Origin: Rhabditoides inermis
Taxonomy: Eukaryota; Nematoda; Chromadorea; Rhabditida; Rhabditidae
Length of the DNA: 64,000 nucleotides
NCBI GenBank assembly: GCA_963966185.1
Contig: CAWZYM010000118.1
Coordinates: 144,501-208,500 of the forward strand
Direction: 5' to 3'
Shown piece by piece: positions 23,693 through 38,217 of the stretch. The translations under genes and the position numbers were made by a program. Below the pieces are notes generated by a model that did not search any database, was not told the DNA's origin, and was given only the letters and a program-made list of their open reading frames with translations. Within the stretch, counting starts at the first letter, position 1, and each line of letters begins with the position of its first letter.

Positions 23693-25194
23693 TCACAGCC
23701 AAGGCTCGAGGTGTCTGCGCAGGGCTTCGTACACCGTGTTGGTGATTCCCCATGCGATCATGGATCGGGTGAAGTTGAGGGGCACGCCCCGCAGCATGTT
23801 CGATACACTCCCCCGCTCGCCCCACACAACGCACAACACCTGGAATAATTGTGTTCCAACTTGTCAATTAATCAATCAAAACGTGAGACTCACTCTGACG
23901 GGGTTCTCGAATGGTGTGCCCAGCTGGCTCTGCATTCTGTTCTTGACGACGTTGAGTGGGAAGAAGAGGGTGGATATGCACGCGCCCAGCACACCGCCAG
24001 ACACAAAGTCCGCCACTACCGTCGGAAGAGGGTGACTCGACACCGTCACCTCACCGGACATCAACTGAAACACAACTGTTTGAAGCTTATGAATAGATGA
24101 TAAATGCAAAAGAAATGTGATAGAGACGTACCTTCCTGCGCAGTGGTTCCCTGAGTGTGAAGAAGAGGGCGTTGGAGAGTCCATTGCGTATCAACACGAC
24201 CGACAGACCGCGGTAGTACTCACTGCAGGAAGAACACGTGTAAGAACAAAGTGTAAGTGAAATGCGACAAAATTGTAGAGACAAACAATATCACAGAATC
24301 GTAGCTGACCGTATTCCGTGTGGCCGGATGGCTTTAAAAGCCTGCGCCGTGTTTCGGAAGCGGTCGTGGAAGGCCGACGTCTGCAGCAGAACCTGCACGC
24401 GCTCCAGAGGAAGCAGCGCCGCCTCGCACGTACCCGCTGCAAACATTGCCACATCGAATATATCGAAACAGTCGATATACATGATATAAAATACGTTGCG
24501 GGGAATAAACTAACATATATGAAACTCGACTCACCGAGGAATGCGGCCTGTGCGTGGCACAGTGTGAACGACGTGCCGGGCGGCGAGTGCGGACACGACA
24601 GAGCCACCTGCAACGTCAGCAATACGTCACTCTCTCAATGTTTCGTGGGGGGGAGGATTCGAACTCCGGCTTCACTGGAGTTCGATTCCCACGAATATAT
24701 GATTTAAAAACACATCAATCAATACAATATACAAACAAATAAGCTAGTACATCTGATCGCACACACCTGGAATCGGTCGTACATGCCGAACATGAGTGCG
24801 CGTGTGGATGTGCGCATGAGGAGCGGCGGTAGCAGGCCGCGGTACAGCAGGCCCAGACCCTCGGAGTGCAACTGTAATGATAGCACACAATATATAAGGT
24901 CTATGGACAAAACTGAACAAGCCAGAACACACTACTCACCTGATGAAGAGCGTGTCGGACCTGGAAACCGTGCAGCATTTGTCGGAAGATGATCTTGTTG
25001 GTGGGAAAGAGCGCTACCGTCTCGATACACCCCGCACCCCATCCGCACAAAAAGTCGCTATACTTGCGCAGGCCATGATCTTCAAGAAAAGCTTATATTA
25101 CATTTGTAACTATGAAAATAACGTTTCTTTATTATGCACAAACATATTCAAAACACTCACTGGTGTCTTTTATCGCGGCTGCTTCAGCCATCAT
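23693..25194 (-). CDS. slc25a51: SLC25A51-type mitochondrial NAD+ carrier
   Basis: Eight exons: 25161-25194, 24940-25079, 24767-24871, 24535-24607, 24310-24436, 24132-24222, 23894-24064 and 23693-23839, giving 295 aa. It belongs to the mitochondrial carrier family (three two-helix repeats, inner membrane). Repeat signatures read [21 protein letters not shown] and [13 protein letters not shown]; the first has Thr-Asn where most carriers have an acid. [38 protein letters not shown] and the C-terminal [13 protein letters not shown] match the human NAD+ importer SLC25A51 closely, from memory. The length equals the family norm. The ATG follows a CTTTAG acceptor by 12 bases (trans-splicing). A reverse AATAAA lies at 23255-23260, leaving a roughly 430-bp 3' UTR. 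The upstream exon pair encodes a short soluble N terminus. Confidence 0.93.
24641..24696. repeat. Hairpin of two inverted tRNA T-arm-like halves
   Basis: TTCGTGGG and CCCACGAA flank GGATTCGAACTCC and GGAGTTCGATTCC, with a 9-base loop. Each half resembles a tRNA T-arm with its 3' strand. It sits inside an intron of the mitochondrial carrier gene. Confidence 0.6.
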
Positions 25195-26084
25195 CCACCG
25201 GTTAAACTAAAGTCGTATCCAGGGTTTCAATGACGAGTGTGCTGTTGAATCAATCAGTGAATCGGTGTTAGTAACTGGTAGATCCAAAACTACGGCACGA
25301 ACAAACGAAGATCGACGCAAAACGCGCGACCGTCGATGTGGCCACTACTTGGTCCTGGAATGAAATACAAAATTATCAAACATTCATTCAATAACAATTT
25401 AGGCAAATAATTTCGCATAACAATAGGAAGTAGTAAAAAATAAAAATAATTATCGATTGATTTTCTGCAATTTTTTAAAGTACGAATTACTAGCTTGGAA
25501 ACAGGCTTTTCGTTGCAAGACAATTCTCTGAACATTTGACACTATGAAAGATCGCAAAAAGGAATACAAATGCTAAATTAAAACAAGTCTGATAGGTGTA
25601 AAACGCAGCTCGCTATACATGTGCCATTGTCATTGTTACACACACAACACACCACACCTTAAGGCATGTTTATAGTCGCGCATTTTCCAGCAATATTGCG
25701 CAATAATGCAACGCTTTAAAATATGTATCGATTTTGCAGCAAAATTTTGTACCAAAATCGATACGTATCCTAAAGCATTGCATTATTGCGCAATATTGCG
25801 GAAAAATGCGCGACTATAAACAGGCCTTAACTACTCTCTCACTCTCTTCCATTACTGGCAATCAGTTCCCATAAGATAACATGTTTTGCAGCTCTGCTCT
25901 CTTTCCCTTCTGTCCAAAACTGATAACTCTTCTGGGTTTCTATGGCAGACATGGAACGTCGAATCGTCGACGCCACGTCGAAATGGAACGGTGGCATCGG
26001 GATACGACACGGTCGCCCCCGACAACAGTGCGTGGAGTCTTCCTCTTCTTCCTTTAGCGTCCGCCACTCGCATTCCGTTCTTCG
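25195..26084. other. Divergent intergenic region
   Basis: Upstream region shared by the carrier gene (minus) and the K2P-like gene (plus). Besides the MITE I see only AT-rich sequence and, at its right end, a TTCCTTTAG acceptor about 29 bp before the plus-strand ATG. Confidence 0.6.
25659..25830. mobile_element. Palindromic MITE with TTAA ends
   Basis: 172 bp reading as a near-perfect inverted repeat. It begins TTAAGGCATGTTTATAGTCG and ends with the complement, ACTATAAACAGGCCTTAA, and the arms match over about 75 bp. TTAA at both outer ends is the target duplication of piggyBac-type transposons. No coding capacity. It lies in the 890-bp space between two divergent genes. Confidence 0.85.
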
Positions 26085-26444
26085 ATGAAGAAGGCCGGGA
26101 TAGCTTTTCTCTCTACATCTATCGGGCTAGCGCTACTCGTCCTTGCCATAGTGCCATCGTACGTTACTCCCCTCCCCTCTTCTCTTCTCTTTTCTTTTCT
26201 ATCCCCCCTCTCATAATTTCATTACAGAATCTTGCTCCACGGAGAGCAGATTGAGGAGCAGAAACGAGCCGAGTACTATCTCGAAGTTCAGTACAATGCA
26301 TCGGTGGCTCGCGCGATCGCCGTGGACAGACTCGCAAAGACACTCACCGGCACTGGAATCACCAAGAGAGAGATCAGCGGTGGGGAGGGCAGGGCGATGT
26401 GATAGATCGGAAATGAGAACGGCAATGAGAGACAGAGAGAAAGA

Positions 26445-26484
<40 letters not shown>

Positions 26485-27589
26485 CTTATATAGATTTGGT
26501 CGCTCTTCGCATCAAACAAGCTTATATGAGCGAGGACAGCTTCACTGACTACAACGACACCACCGCGTTCTTGTGGAAGGTGTTCTTTATCTCTCTCTCT
26601 CTATTTTTCTCCTTTCCTCTCTCTCCTCCTCCCCCCTCTCTCTATTTCTATTTCTCTCTCTCTTTCTCTTCCTCTCTCAATCTCACACTTCTCCAGTACC
26701 CCTCTTCTCTCGCCTTGTACCTCTACTCTTCCGTACTCGTCTCCCATGAGCTTCTCGAGTGCCGCACTCCCTTCTGCTGGTTCACTAGAATCGGATCAAC
26801 AACGGCCAGCATCATCTTCAATGCGGCTATCATAGGTAATCATGGACTACCCAATATTACTCATAACATTTGAAGCATATAAAGGTCATTCCAGGACTCA
26901 TCGTTTTCTCTATCCGCTACATCTTCCGCTCGGTTCTCAATAAAGCTCTCAATATCAAATACTCGCTTAAAAAAATCAAGAAGGAATTCATAATGAAGGT
27001 ATCATATCTAATTGAAGTTCAGATATAGAAAGGGGAAAGGAAGAGGAGTAATATGATATGTGAGAGAAAACGTTCATTCAGAAAATCGTGCGAGACCTGT
27101 TGATCCTCCTCGTCTGCTCTCTCATCTTCTGTGGTGTCGTCGTAGGAGGAGTGTTCGTTTCCTCCTCAGCCCACTCCCTCTCCACCCGGTCCGCATTCTT
27201 CTATACGATCTCGGCCGCCTTCGGAATAGGGCATCTTTCCGACCCACCCAAACCAATTGAAGACAAAGTGGTGAGTGCATTTTTCAATTTCGTATTTAGA
27301 ATTTTAAATTTGCAGGTGACAGTTCGTTTCGCTTTCCTCACATTCCTCTTCCATTTCGTGCTCCTAGCTTCGTTTGCTCTCCTAGCACTTGGAAGCTACT
27401 CCCTCATTCGTACTGTAAAAGAACTAGGAAATGTTGAACCCAGCGAATCACAGGTACCAGCACAATATCACCATCACCACAACTACAGAATTGTATCTTT
27501 AGTCTCGCAAACGAGCCATGACTAAGGAAAAGGCACGGAAGAAGGAAATCAAGGCAATCCGATCAAATCATCCACAATATGAACACTAA
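26085..27589 (+). CDS. Divergent two-pore-domain potassium channel-like protein (TWK-like)
   Basis: Eight exons: 26085-26158, 26228-26379, 26494-26579, 26697-26835, 26895-26998, 27082-27270, 27316-27453 and 27503-27589, giving 322 aa. Layout fits K2P channels: M1 (residues 5-24), a long extracellular helical cap (25-105), a first pore-like segment, M2 (TASIIFNAAIIGLIVFSI), a basic linker rich in Lys, M3 (DLLILLVCSLIFCGVVVGG), a second pore-like segment SAFFYTISAAFGIGHLSDP, M4 and a short basic tail. The second filter keeps a GxG core (AFGIGHL against the usual TIGFGDY). The first has no recognisable TIGYG; LYLYSSVLVSHELLE occupies that place. Probably non-conducting or regulatory, or not a channel at all. 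Assigned by topology and faint motifs. A TTTAG acceptor precedes the start. Confidence 0.6.
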
Positions 27590-27715
27590 ACGAAACATTT
27601 ATCCTGATCCTAACACTACTCAACAAACAACAAGCCATAATAACAACTGTCATGCAAACGATAAATAGTTATTGGACGACTCACTTAGCCGTTGTCAACC
27701 CAACAGAGTTATCAC

Positions 27716-29039
27716 TCAATACTCCCTGGGCCACGCTAGTCGCATCGCATCTTCCTCTTCCGCATTCTCCTGCTTCCCCATACCAAGACCATCTAGCACT
27801 ATCTTCTCCTCCTGCCACTCCTCGCGCTCCTCCAGAACGTTACTCGCCTCCACTCCCGCCAAGCCCCGGCGAGTCATCGCCATATTGCGCACCTGTACAA
27901 TGAAATCAATCCATCAATCAGTTAACGCGTCTTACCATATTCTGGAGAGTCCACTGTTTCTCAAGCAATGCATGCATAGCACCGAATGGTCCCACCGAAC
28001 GACTATAAGTGAGCATGAATATAATTTTTGTGAAACTCAACGCTTACCGACTCATGTGCACACAAGAAGCTGTTGTTCCTAGAGCCACTCCCAGCTCGTG
28101 AATGAACGCACGAAGAAACGCATCCGTTGTATCCGAGTGAGTGATTTCTAGCGCAAAGTAGGGTGGGTTGAACGTCTTGAGATGGAGTCGATAAAGCAGC
28201 TGAGATCCAGGCAGACGGGCGCGTGGAATGCCACGACGTGCCATCTCAAAGGCCTCCGCACTCTGAAACAAATTTTTCGACTACATACTTAACCATCACC
28301 TTAACCAACAAACTACTTGTGACTTCCATTCTTTTACCTGCATGTCAACGTCAGCATTGTCGAATGCGGCCCGTCTGTACTGTGCCTCAATGCGAGTGAG
28401 TAGCTTCACCATCTTGTGCCTAGTCACATGGTCTGAAGGGACATTCAAATTGATCAATCATAGTCTTACAAGAAGGAACCATAATCGGCAGTGTACACGA
28501 CTTTAGAACGCAGTTCATTCTTGTGTGTTTCGCGTCCAAGAACTCCTCCGAGCAACGTTTGGCTCGTCCACCCACGGGCCAGTAGATCCGGCAACTCGTC
28601 ACATCCATCATTCACGCCCAGCACTAAGAATGAATGTAAATGTTGTTATAACTAACAGTTGCATACAGCAAACTCCAGAAGTAGTGGGCTCCATAAACGA
28701 GTGTTCCTCCAGACGCAGATCTTCCACACGAAACGCTTCACCAACAACCAAAGGGTGAACACTGGACACTAAATGCATAACATTGAATACCCGAGAAAAT
28801 GCTCACCTGTAATCAGGTTGTTCCTTCAGTCCGGTGACCACTAAAGCACCGCTCTGTTGATGAGGTTCCACTTCCGGGACCGTGATGAGAGGAATGTCTG
28901 GCCATCCAACAGCAGCATTACCGTCAATGACAAGCCGCCGTCCAATAGATTTTTTTACGGCACTCAACGAAACATCTGCAGGTTTGTAGAGGCAAAGGAC
29001 TCCTTGCATGGCGGACCACACACTCTTCCCGGGAGCCAT
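27716..29039 (-). CDS. TRUB2-like mitochondrial pseudouridine synthase
   Basis: Seven exons: 28807-29039, 28667-28761, 28480-28623, 28338-28432, 28048-28262, 27936-28002 and 27716-27892, giving 341 aa. Opens with an AMQGVLCLYKPADVS block (the KP motif of TruB enzymes), then HPLVVGEAFRV, SGVCLLGVNDGC, YDHVTRHKM and a C-terminal ASCVHMSRRSVGPF. The order and spacing match human TRUB2, which modifies mitochondrial 16S rRNA and mRNAs. The catalytic loop, normally D-P-x-A-[TS]-G, reads EPTTSG here, so the nucleophile Asp appears as Glu. Donor choice at the end of exon 3 (27-residue shift avoided) was fixed by the YDHVTR match. The ATG directly follows a TTCGTAG acceptor. The C terminus is acidic and may be lineage-specific. 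It abuts rps-4, with only about 125 bp between them. Confidence 0.85.
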
Positions 29040-29163
29040 CTACGAAAACCTTACACATGATTTTTGAAAGATAAAAAAATATCGTAACGAAATTGAACGT
29101 GTGTTAACAAAAACAAATCACAATGAAACATAACAATGTTTATTGTAACAATAACAAGAGAAC

Positions 29164-30214
29164 TCAGTTCTTCTTCTTGGCCATACGCTGGTCACGCTCC
29201 TCAGCGATGGTGAGCTTGATTCCCTTTCCAGAGGGCAGGGAGACGAGGGCCTTGTTGCCCTTTCCGATGACGAAGACGTTGTTGACGCTGAACAAAAATT
29301 ATTGCAAAATGAAATGGGCCACGGCTCCGCACCACTCCTAGTATCGAAGAATTCGGAAACATTGCGGAGCCAATATAAGGAAATAACTGACCTGGGATCG
29401 GAAGTTATGCCATAAGGCCCCGACCTTCATAACTGTTCTCTAAAACTTACCGGGTAGAGAACGAGTGTCCGGCAGCATCCTTGACGTGAACGATATCGAA
29501 AGATCCAGGGTGACGGTCACGGTGTCCGATGATTCCGACACGTCCAACGTTACGTCCACCAGTGATCATGCACAGGTTTCCAGTCTCGAAGTGGACGAAG
29601 TCGGTGATCTTTCCGGTAGTGACATCAACCACAACGGAGTCGTCAACCTGAATAAAATGCGTAGACAAATGAACAATAAGTTTTTCTTAATACATACCTT
29701 GACATGAGGGTCGGGGTAACGGATGGTGCGGCCATCGTGGGTCACAAGCATCGGGACTCCCTTAGGAGCAACGGTCTTCTGGTTGACCTTGCACAGCTTG
29801 AACTGTCCCTCAGTGGCGGTAATCCTGTGGACGGTGAAGCGTCCCTTGGTGTCGTAGAGGAGACGGAAAGTCTCGTTGGTCTTCTCAATGGTGATCACGT
29901 CCATGAATCCGGCGGGGAAGCGCATGTCAGTGCGGACCTTAACAAAGGTAAATAATTTCATGATCCTGATACTTATTTAGTAAACATACCTTGTTGTCGA
30001 CCTTGATCAGACGCTGCTTGCAGATCTTGCGGGCCTCGTTATAGGTGAGGGCGTACTTCAGACGGTTACGGATGAAGAGAACGATGGGAAGAGACTCGCG
30101 CAGCTTGTGGGGTCCAGTGGAGGGACGGGGAGCGAAAACTCCTCCGAGTTTGTCAAGCATCCAGTGCTTGGGGGCATTGAGGCGCTTCAGATGCTTCTTG
30201 ACACCACGAGCCAT
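29164..30214 (-). CDS. rps-4: 40S ribosomal protein S4 (eS4)
   Basis: Four exons: 29990-30214, 29698-29937, 29451-29647 and 29164-29287, giving 261 aa, the usual length. Structural protein of the small ribosomal subunit. Sequence runs [30 protein letters not shown] block, S4-type RNA-binding region ([20 protein letters not shown]), then a KOW-like segment ([16 protein letters not shown]) and the basic end RMAKKKN. A TTTTGCAG acceptor lies 21 bases before the ATG with no coding sequence before it, so the message is probably trans-spliced. Codon use is strongly C/G-ending, as expected for a highly expressed gene. Intron 3 (29288-29450) contains two hairpins (see findings). Confidence 0.99.
29323..29434. 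ncRNA. Two-hairpin structure in rps-4 intron (snoRNA candidate)
   Basis: Perfect stems GGCTCCGCA/TGCGGAGCC (29323-29331 with 29363-29371) and AGTTATG/CATAACT (29403-29409 with 29428-29434). On the plus strand an ATATAA between them would suit an H box. No ACA box is found at the right distance, and plus is the opposite strand to the host gene. A weak candidate. Confidence 0.25.
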
Positions 30215-30235
30215 GACTCTAGGATGACCACAAGT

Positions 30236-30613
30236 CTGCAAAACGAACGTGAATACAAAGTTCAGACATCATTAAAAGAACGATATTCGAACAAAATAAC
30301 ACGTTCCATATAGAACAATTATATAATAAGCTATTTTGCAAATAAAAGAAATACATAAAACAAAAAGAAGAAGCACACAATAATCGAACTTGTAGGCCAT
30401 GTCTTATTTCGAAAAGATTTTGGGAATGATGAAGTTTTAAAAAAAAATGTACGATAGAAGTCGCTGTGAGACCCCGTTCATACACAATTTTTTTATAGAC
30501 ACAATGCGTTGTTAATTCGCATATGTTTCGAAACATGTGGTATATTTTGTGTTTGTTCTGTGTGTATTTTGTTTATTTGTTGTTTGATTCATTTTAATTT
30601 ATTGATTTTCTAG
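30236..30613. promoter_or_regulatory. Shared upstream region of rps-4 and cul-4
   Basis: About 380 AT-rich bases separate the two divergent genes. It ends on the left at the rps-4 acceptor and on the right at ATTTTCTAG before cul-4. No discrete motif stands out; bidirectional promoter by position only. Confidence 0.45.
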
Positions 30614-30623
30614 GATTTGATTG

Positions 30624-34314
<3,691 letters not shown>

Positions 34315-35143
34315 CGGATAGAAGAAAGACACGGACGGATTGTCTTGCACACATCTTGCACGCGTTTCACGGTGTACATGTCTTTTTAGTTGTTAAATTA
34401 AATTAATGCTCACTCGGTGTATTTGTCGTCTATAAGTGAGTGCATTGTACAGATTGTCTATGAGATGTTATGACTTTGAGTTGTTAAGTTTGTGAGCTAT
34501 GATTAACGATGTACGATAAATGTTTCTATCTGTGACACAAAAAAGAGAACGATCTGTTCATTAGTGTTTAGTGAGAAATCCTCATCATGAGTGTTCGGCA
34601 GGAGGACGGTATTCCTTTTCGATTTACACGATCTACTCGCTGATTTTTCTTTTGTGCGCATTTGTAGTTTTTCACTGTTTGTTATATCATTATTTGTTTG
34701 TTTTTTCATCTTTTTTATCTGACCTCTCACTCGAAAACAAAACACTGCGAGTTTTAACCCTCGATCGTTTTGATCTACATATTGCCCCAGTAGATCTGAT
34801 CTGCGAACTTCAGAAGTCTTCTAGTTCGCTATTGGTCTGGTGAATAGTTTCTGTTGTTGTTAGCCGGGGTCAGTTGGCGAAACTCAGTTTTGAGCGAGAG
34901 AGGCCAGACAGCGCGGGCAATTGGTCGAGTGTCGCGCGGCCTCTTTGATTCGCATGCCGGCTTCTTTGATCAATATTATCGTTTGAAAGCGCGCGCTCGG
35001 GTCTCCTCACGACTAGAATAGATCGAATGCGACTCGAGGGTAGATCGATTTTCTACCGTAATCTGACGAACTATCTCCCAGAATATTATTATATTTCCAT
35101 CGAAACTTTATTATCGGTTTTGTTGCACATGTTGGTGTTGCAG
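34315..35143 (+). other. Intergenic, cul-4 3' end to next gene
   Basis: The 3' UTR of cul-4 and about 800 bp of spacer in total. No AATAAA is obvious; ATTAAATTAAATTAAT at about 34393 is the nearest candidate. The right end is a GTTGCAG acceptor six bases before the next ATG. Confidence 0.6.
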
Positions 35144-35149
35144 GGTTGA

Positions 35150-36954
35150 ATGGAGGAGATCATCGTGTTGCCGAGCGGAGTGGAGGAGGAGGAGGGGGTG
35201 AGAGTGCTGGAGTCGGCGGTGTGGCACCGCGACATCACGGGTGCGGGCCGGTTGCGGCAGCGCGAGCGGGAGGAGAGGGACGCCGCCGACGGGCTCGGAC
35301 TCCTTGCCGATGCCGCCTTCATGAACGACAACGCAGGGGACGCACAGCAGGTACGTGCGCGGTATTCGAGAGTCAGTATTTGAGAAACTCTGTCTTGGTA
35401 ACCTATAAACATCTTGTTAAATATTGGGTGAAGTTTGAAGCCTATTTTCTCCAGGCCTTGGAGAATCGAGCTAACGAAGAGCCGCATCTCGCTGATCTGG
35501 ACGAATCAACCAGGGAGGAGAGGCAGCGCATAGATTTGCTCAAGGTGCTGAACAACATTTTACTTTTGTTCACGGTTTCCGCTCTTTTACGCTATTTGAT
35601 AAAGCAGGATTGCGTTTTGCTTTGCTGCATGCGGATGATCTCTAATTTTATTTGAAAGAGAATTCCTATTTTATGTTCCGATTCAGGCGCTGGACACTCT
35701 GGAGCCGGCTGTGGAAGACGACGGAAGCAGCGATGCTGGAAACGTCACTGCCGCCACCGTACTGGTCACGCCGCCCATCACGGTCTCAGACCAGCCGAAC
35801 GAGGTATGCGGCATACCGTATGTCACGGATGGTATGCAGTGGGTTTCAGCCCAACTCGGATTGTGAGTCGTCGAGTGGGTCTGTGTCGGTGTCGATGGGG
35901 GCGTACCGTTTCCGTCGAACGGCGCTGCCGCCGCCACGCTCCGACACGCATTCGTTCCGACGCGAGAACCGCGAGCCGCCCACACTCGCCGACACATTCG
36001 GCATGTGCAAAGTGCGAATCGCGCGCAACATAGGTATGCATGCATGGTATGTGTGCATGCTTTATAAGGTTTCAGAGACGTTGAGTAAGGTTTTAGGAAG
36101 AAATCAAACCAAAACGCTATCCGCAAACTTCTTTCTTCCAGAAATACCGGACGTGGTTCTGCCGATGCACATTGCGTGCCGGCGCTGCAACAGCGTGATG
36201 TGGTTCGGCTACCGGCTCACCGTCTCGTACGGAGTGCCCAAGGAGCTGCCCTGCTATCGATGCCAGTACAAGAGGTGCCAGGTGGGCTGTACGCTACGCA
36301 ACTTCAATCCCTGAGGATTTCCTAGCATTGATTTTTTGATTGAAGACGTTCCGCGCGTGTTCATCCATCCTGAAAGAGTGGCAGCGCGGTCTACCGCTGC
36401 CGACCAAGGTACGCGTGGATAGGCGAGAGAGGCAACACGGAATGAGTTGAGGTGAATCCGGCGGAGCCGCGTGTGCGCCAGCTTGTGCGCCAGTCGATGG
36501 TTGATGCTGGCACCGATATGACCCCTTCGAAGCGCTCGCGTGCCAGCAAGACTGCGGCAATGGCTGAGAAGCGCGTCGCCAGCGACACGTCGTTCGCCCC
36601 GCAAGCTGTGCCGGTGCAGAACAGTGTTGCGATGGAGGCGGACGAGGAGCAGAGAGTGGAGGAGGAGATGGCTGTGGCCGTGCCGGAGGAGCACATGTCG
36701 ATCGCGACGCGCTCCCTCGACATGATGGACCGCCCGCTCGAGACATTAAAGCAGCACGACATAGAGAAGCGCTGGTCAGTCGGCTGGAATGTATTGCACA
36801 ACTCAAATATGTGTTTTGCAAATCGCGAGGAGACTAGTTGACAGTTTTGTAGTGTTGTTTGCAGCTACCTGCAGCCGATGTCTGAGTGGGAGATGGAGGG
36901 GCTGCGGCGGCTGCACGACGCGGCCGGAGAGATGGCCAGGATCAAGGGGTGAGC

Positions 36955-36988
<34 letters not shown>

Positions 36989-37453
36989 TGTATGACCGAG
37001 GTGTGAGAGAAGCTTTGCTGTTGAGGTACGAGCTGTCGACTCGCCCGGCCGCTCCCCTCCTGCAGCTGCCGTACCAGGCGTCGCGGGGCACGCGCGACTC
37101 TTTGTCGCAGTCGAAAGTCTTGCTGCCGCCGATGTCGATGATGCCCGCCCACTCGGGTATCCCCATGCTGCCCTATCTGCCATTCAATCCGCTCAGCAAC
37201 TTCAACTCGCTCCACAGTGGAAGCGCGCGGTGAGTGAGGGAGAAAAATGAGGAGAGAAGAGAGATCTGGTGAGAACCATAGTTGCAGTCCTCCGCCGCTG
37301 TCGCTGCCGCCTCTGTCTGCGAATAACCGTCTGTCGTTGCCATCGTCTCTGATGCCGAGTGTGGCTCGCGAGCTCGACCTGGCTTCCCTCATATTCCCCC
37401 CACCCACTCCTTCCGGTATGGACAACCAGCCCCGCCCCGAATCTCTCTTCTAA
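35150..37453 (+). CDS. Unrecognised protein with CxxC-CxxC module and Pro-rich tail
   Basis: Ten exons: 35150-35350, 35455-35544, 35687-35803, 35850-36033, 36142-36281, 36346-36408, 36452-36774, 36865-36948, 37026-37229 and 37288-37453, giving 523 aa. Residues 1-100 are acidic and helical. In the middle a likely zinc module reads CRRCNSVMWFGYRLTVSYG and, 24 residues after the first Cys, CYRCQYKRCQ, followed by a helix SSILKEWQRGLPLP. A KRSRASKTAAMAEKR stretch may be nuclear-localising. The tail is rich in Pro, Leu and Ser (LPYLPFNPLSNFNSLHSG; FPPPTPSGMDNQPRP). I do not recognise the family; a chromatin or transcription role is only a guess. Exons 9-10 and the 3' region are duplicated at 48.6-50.1 kb. 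Trans-splice acceptor six bases before the ATG. Confidence 0.75.
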
Positions 37454-38217
37454 ACGGGTACACTTCAATTGAAATACATTTGCTCAGTTTGTTAACTTTG
37501 CCATTTTCACCCATTCCCCTGGTCTCTTGGTTGCCTTGGTTGCTTGCATTTCATCATCCCCGTTACAGATCTTTTGTTTGTTCCGAATTGAATTCGTTGT
37601 TGAGTTTACATATTTTATTAGGTTGCAATACAAAAATAAAGTACACTTGCATAAGTTTCCTTCCTTGTTCCTTGTTTGTACGCTCTATGATTGGACCATT
37701 ATCAGCAGATGATAATCTGAAAGAGCAAAAGCATGTCAATATCTTGTCATTTCCAGTTTGATTGGCGAAACAAGACAGAAAAGTAAACCTTATTTATCTG
37801 GCAAAGATGTTAGAATTAAATAGGACAGAGGATTCGATATTGCAATCACAAACGTTCATCCATGACAAACAACATAATCTTTCACATATATAAAACGGGG
37901 ATATGTAATAGTAAATGCAACCATCTACAGTCATGTGACCATTATAGAAATCTAAAACAGTGAGAGCTTGGAGACAATGTACAGTAAAGATGTTATGACC
38001 TCGTAGTGGGGATAAGAGGATGCATGTGCGTGTGTTCAGAGGGGAAAGATATGGAGGCGAGAGATCAGAGAAGGGCGGGGTGCACTAGCACAGAGAGATC
38101 GTCTCCAGGCAGGCATCCACCTAAAAGAACATTCATAAGTTATCCGGACCACCCACTTCGCCCTCCCTACCTTTTGCATGAGCTGCGTCTCCATGTCCTC
38201 AACCACCTCAATGAGTG
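36934..38217. repeat. Left copy of ~1.3-kb direct repeat flanking the island
   Basis: Starts at GGCCAGGATCAAGG in exon 8 of the plus gene and runs through its last exons, its 3' region and the last exons of a minus-strand gene. It stops inside ACCACCTCAATGAG at 38217. The other copy is at about 48591-50137, same orientation, roughly 90% alike by eye with small indels. Confidence 0.9.
38085..38217 (-). pseudogene. Truncated copy of the last two exons of the 50-kb minus gene
   Basis: 38085-38120 matches the terminal exon at 49936-49971 (VDACLETISLC then stop). 38171-38217 matches part of the preceding exon (EVVEDMETQLMQK). The copy ends abruptly at 38217, where the AT-rich reverse-transcriptase block begins, so no complete gene exists here. 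Splice sites are kept but the upstream sequence is gone. Confidence 0.85.
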
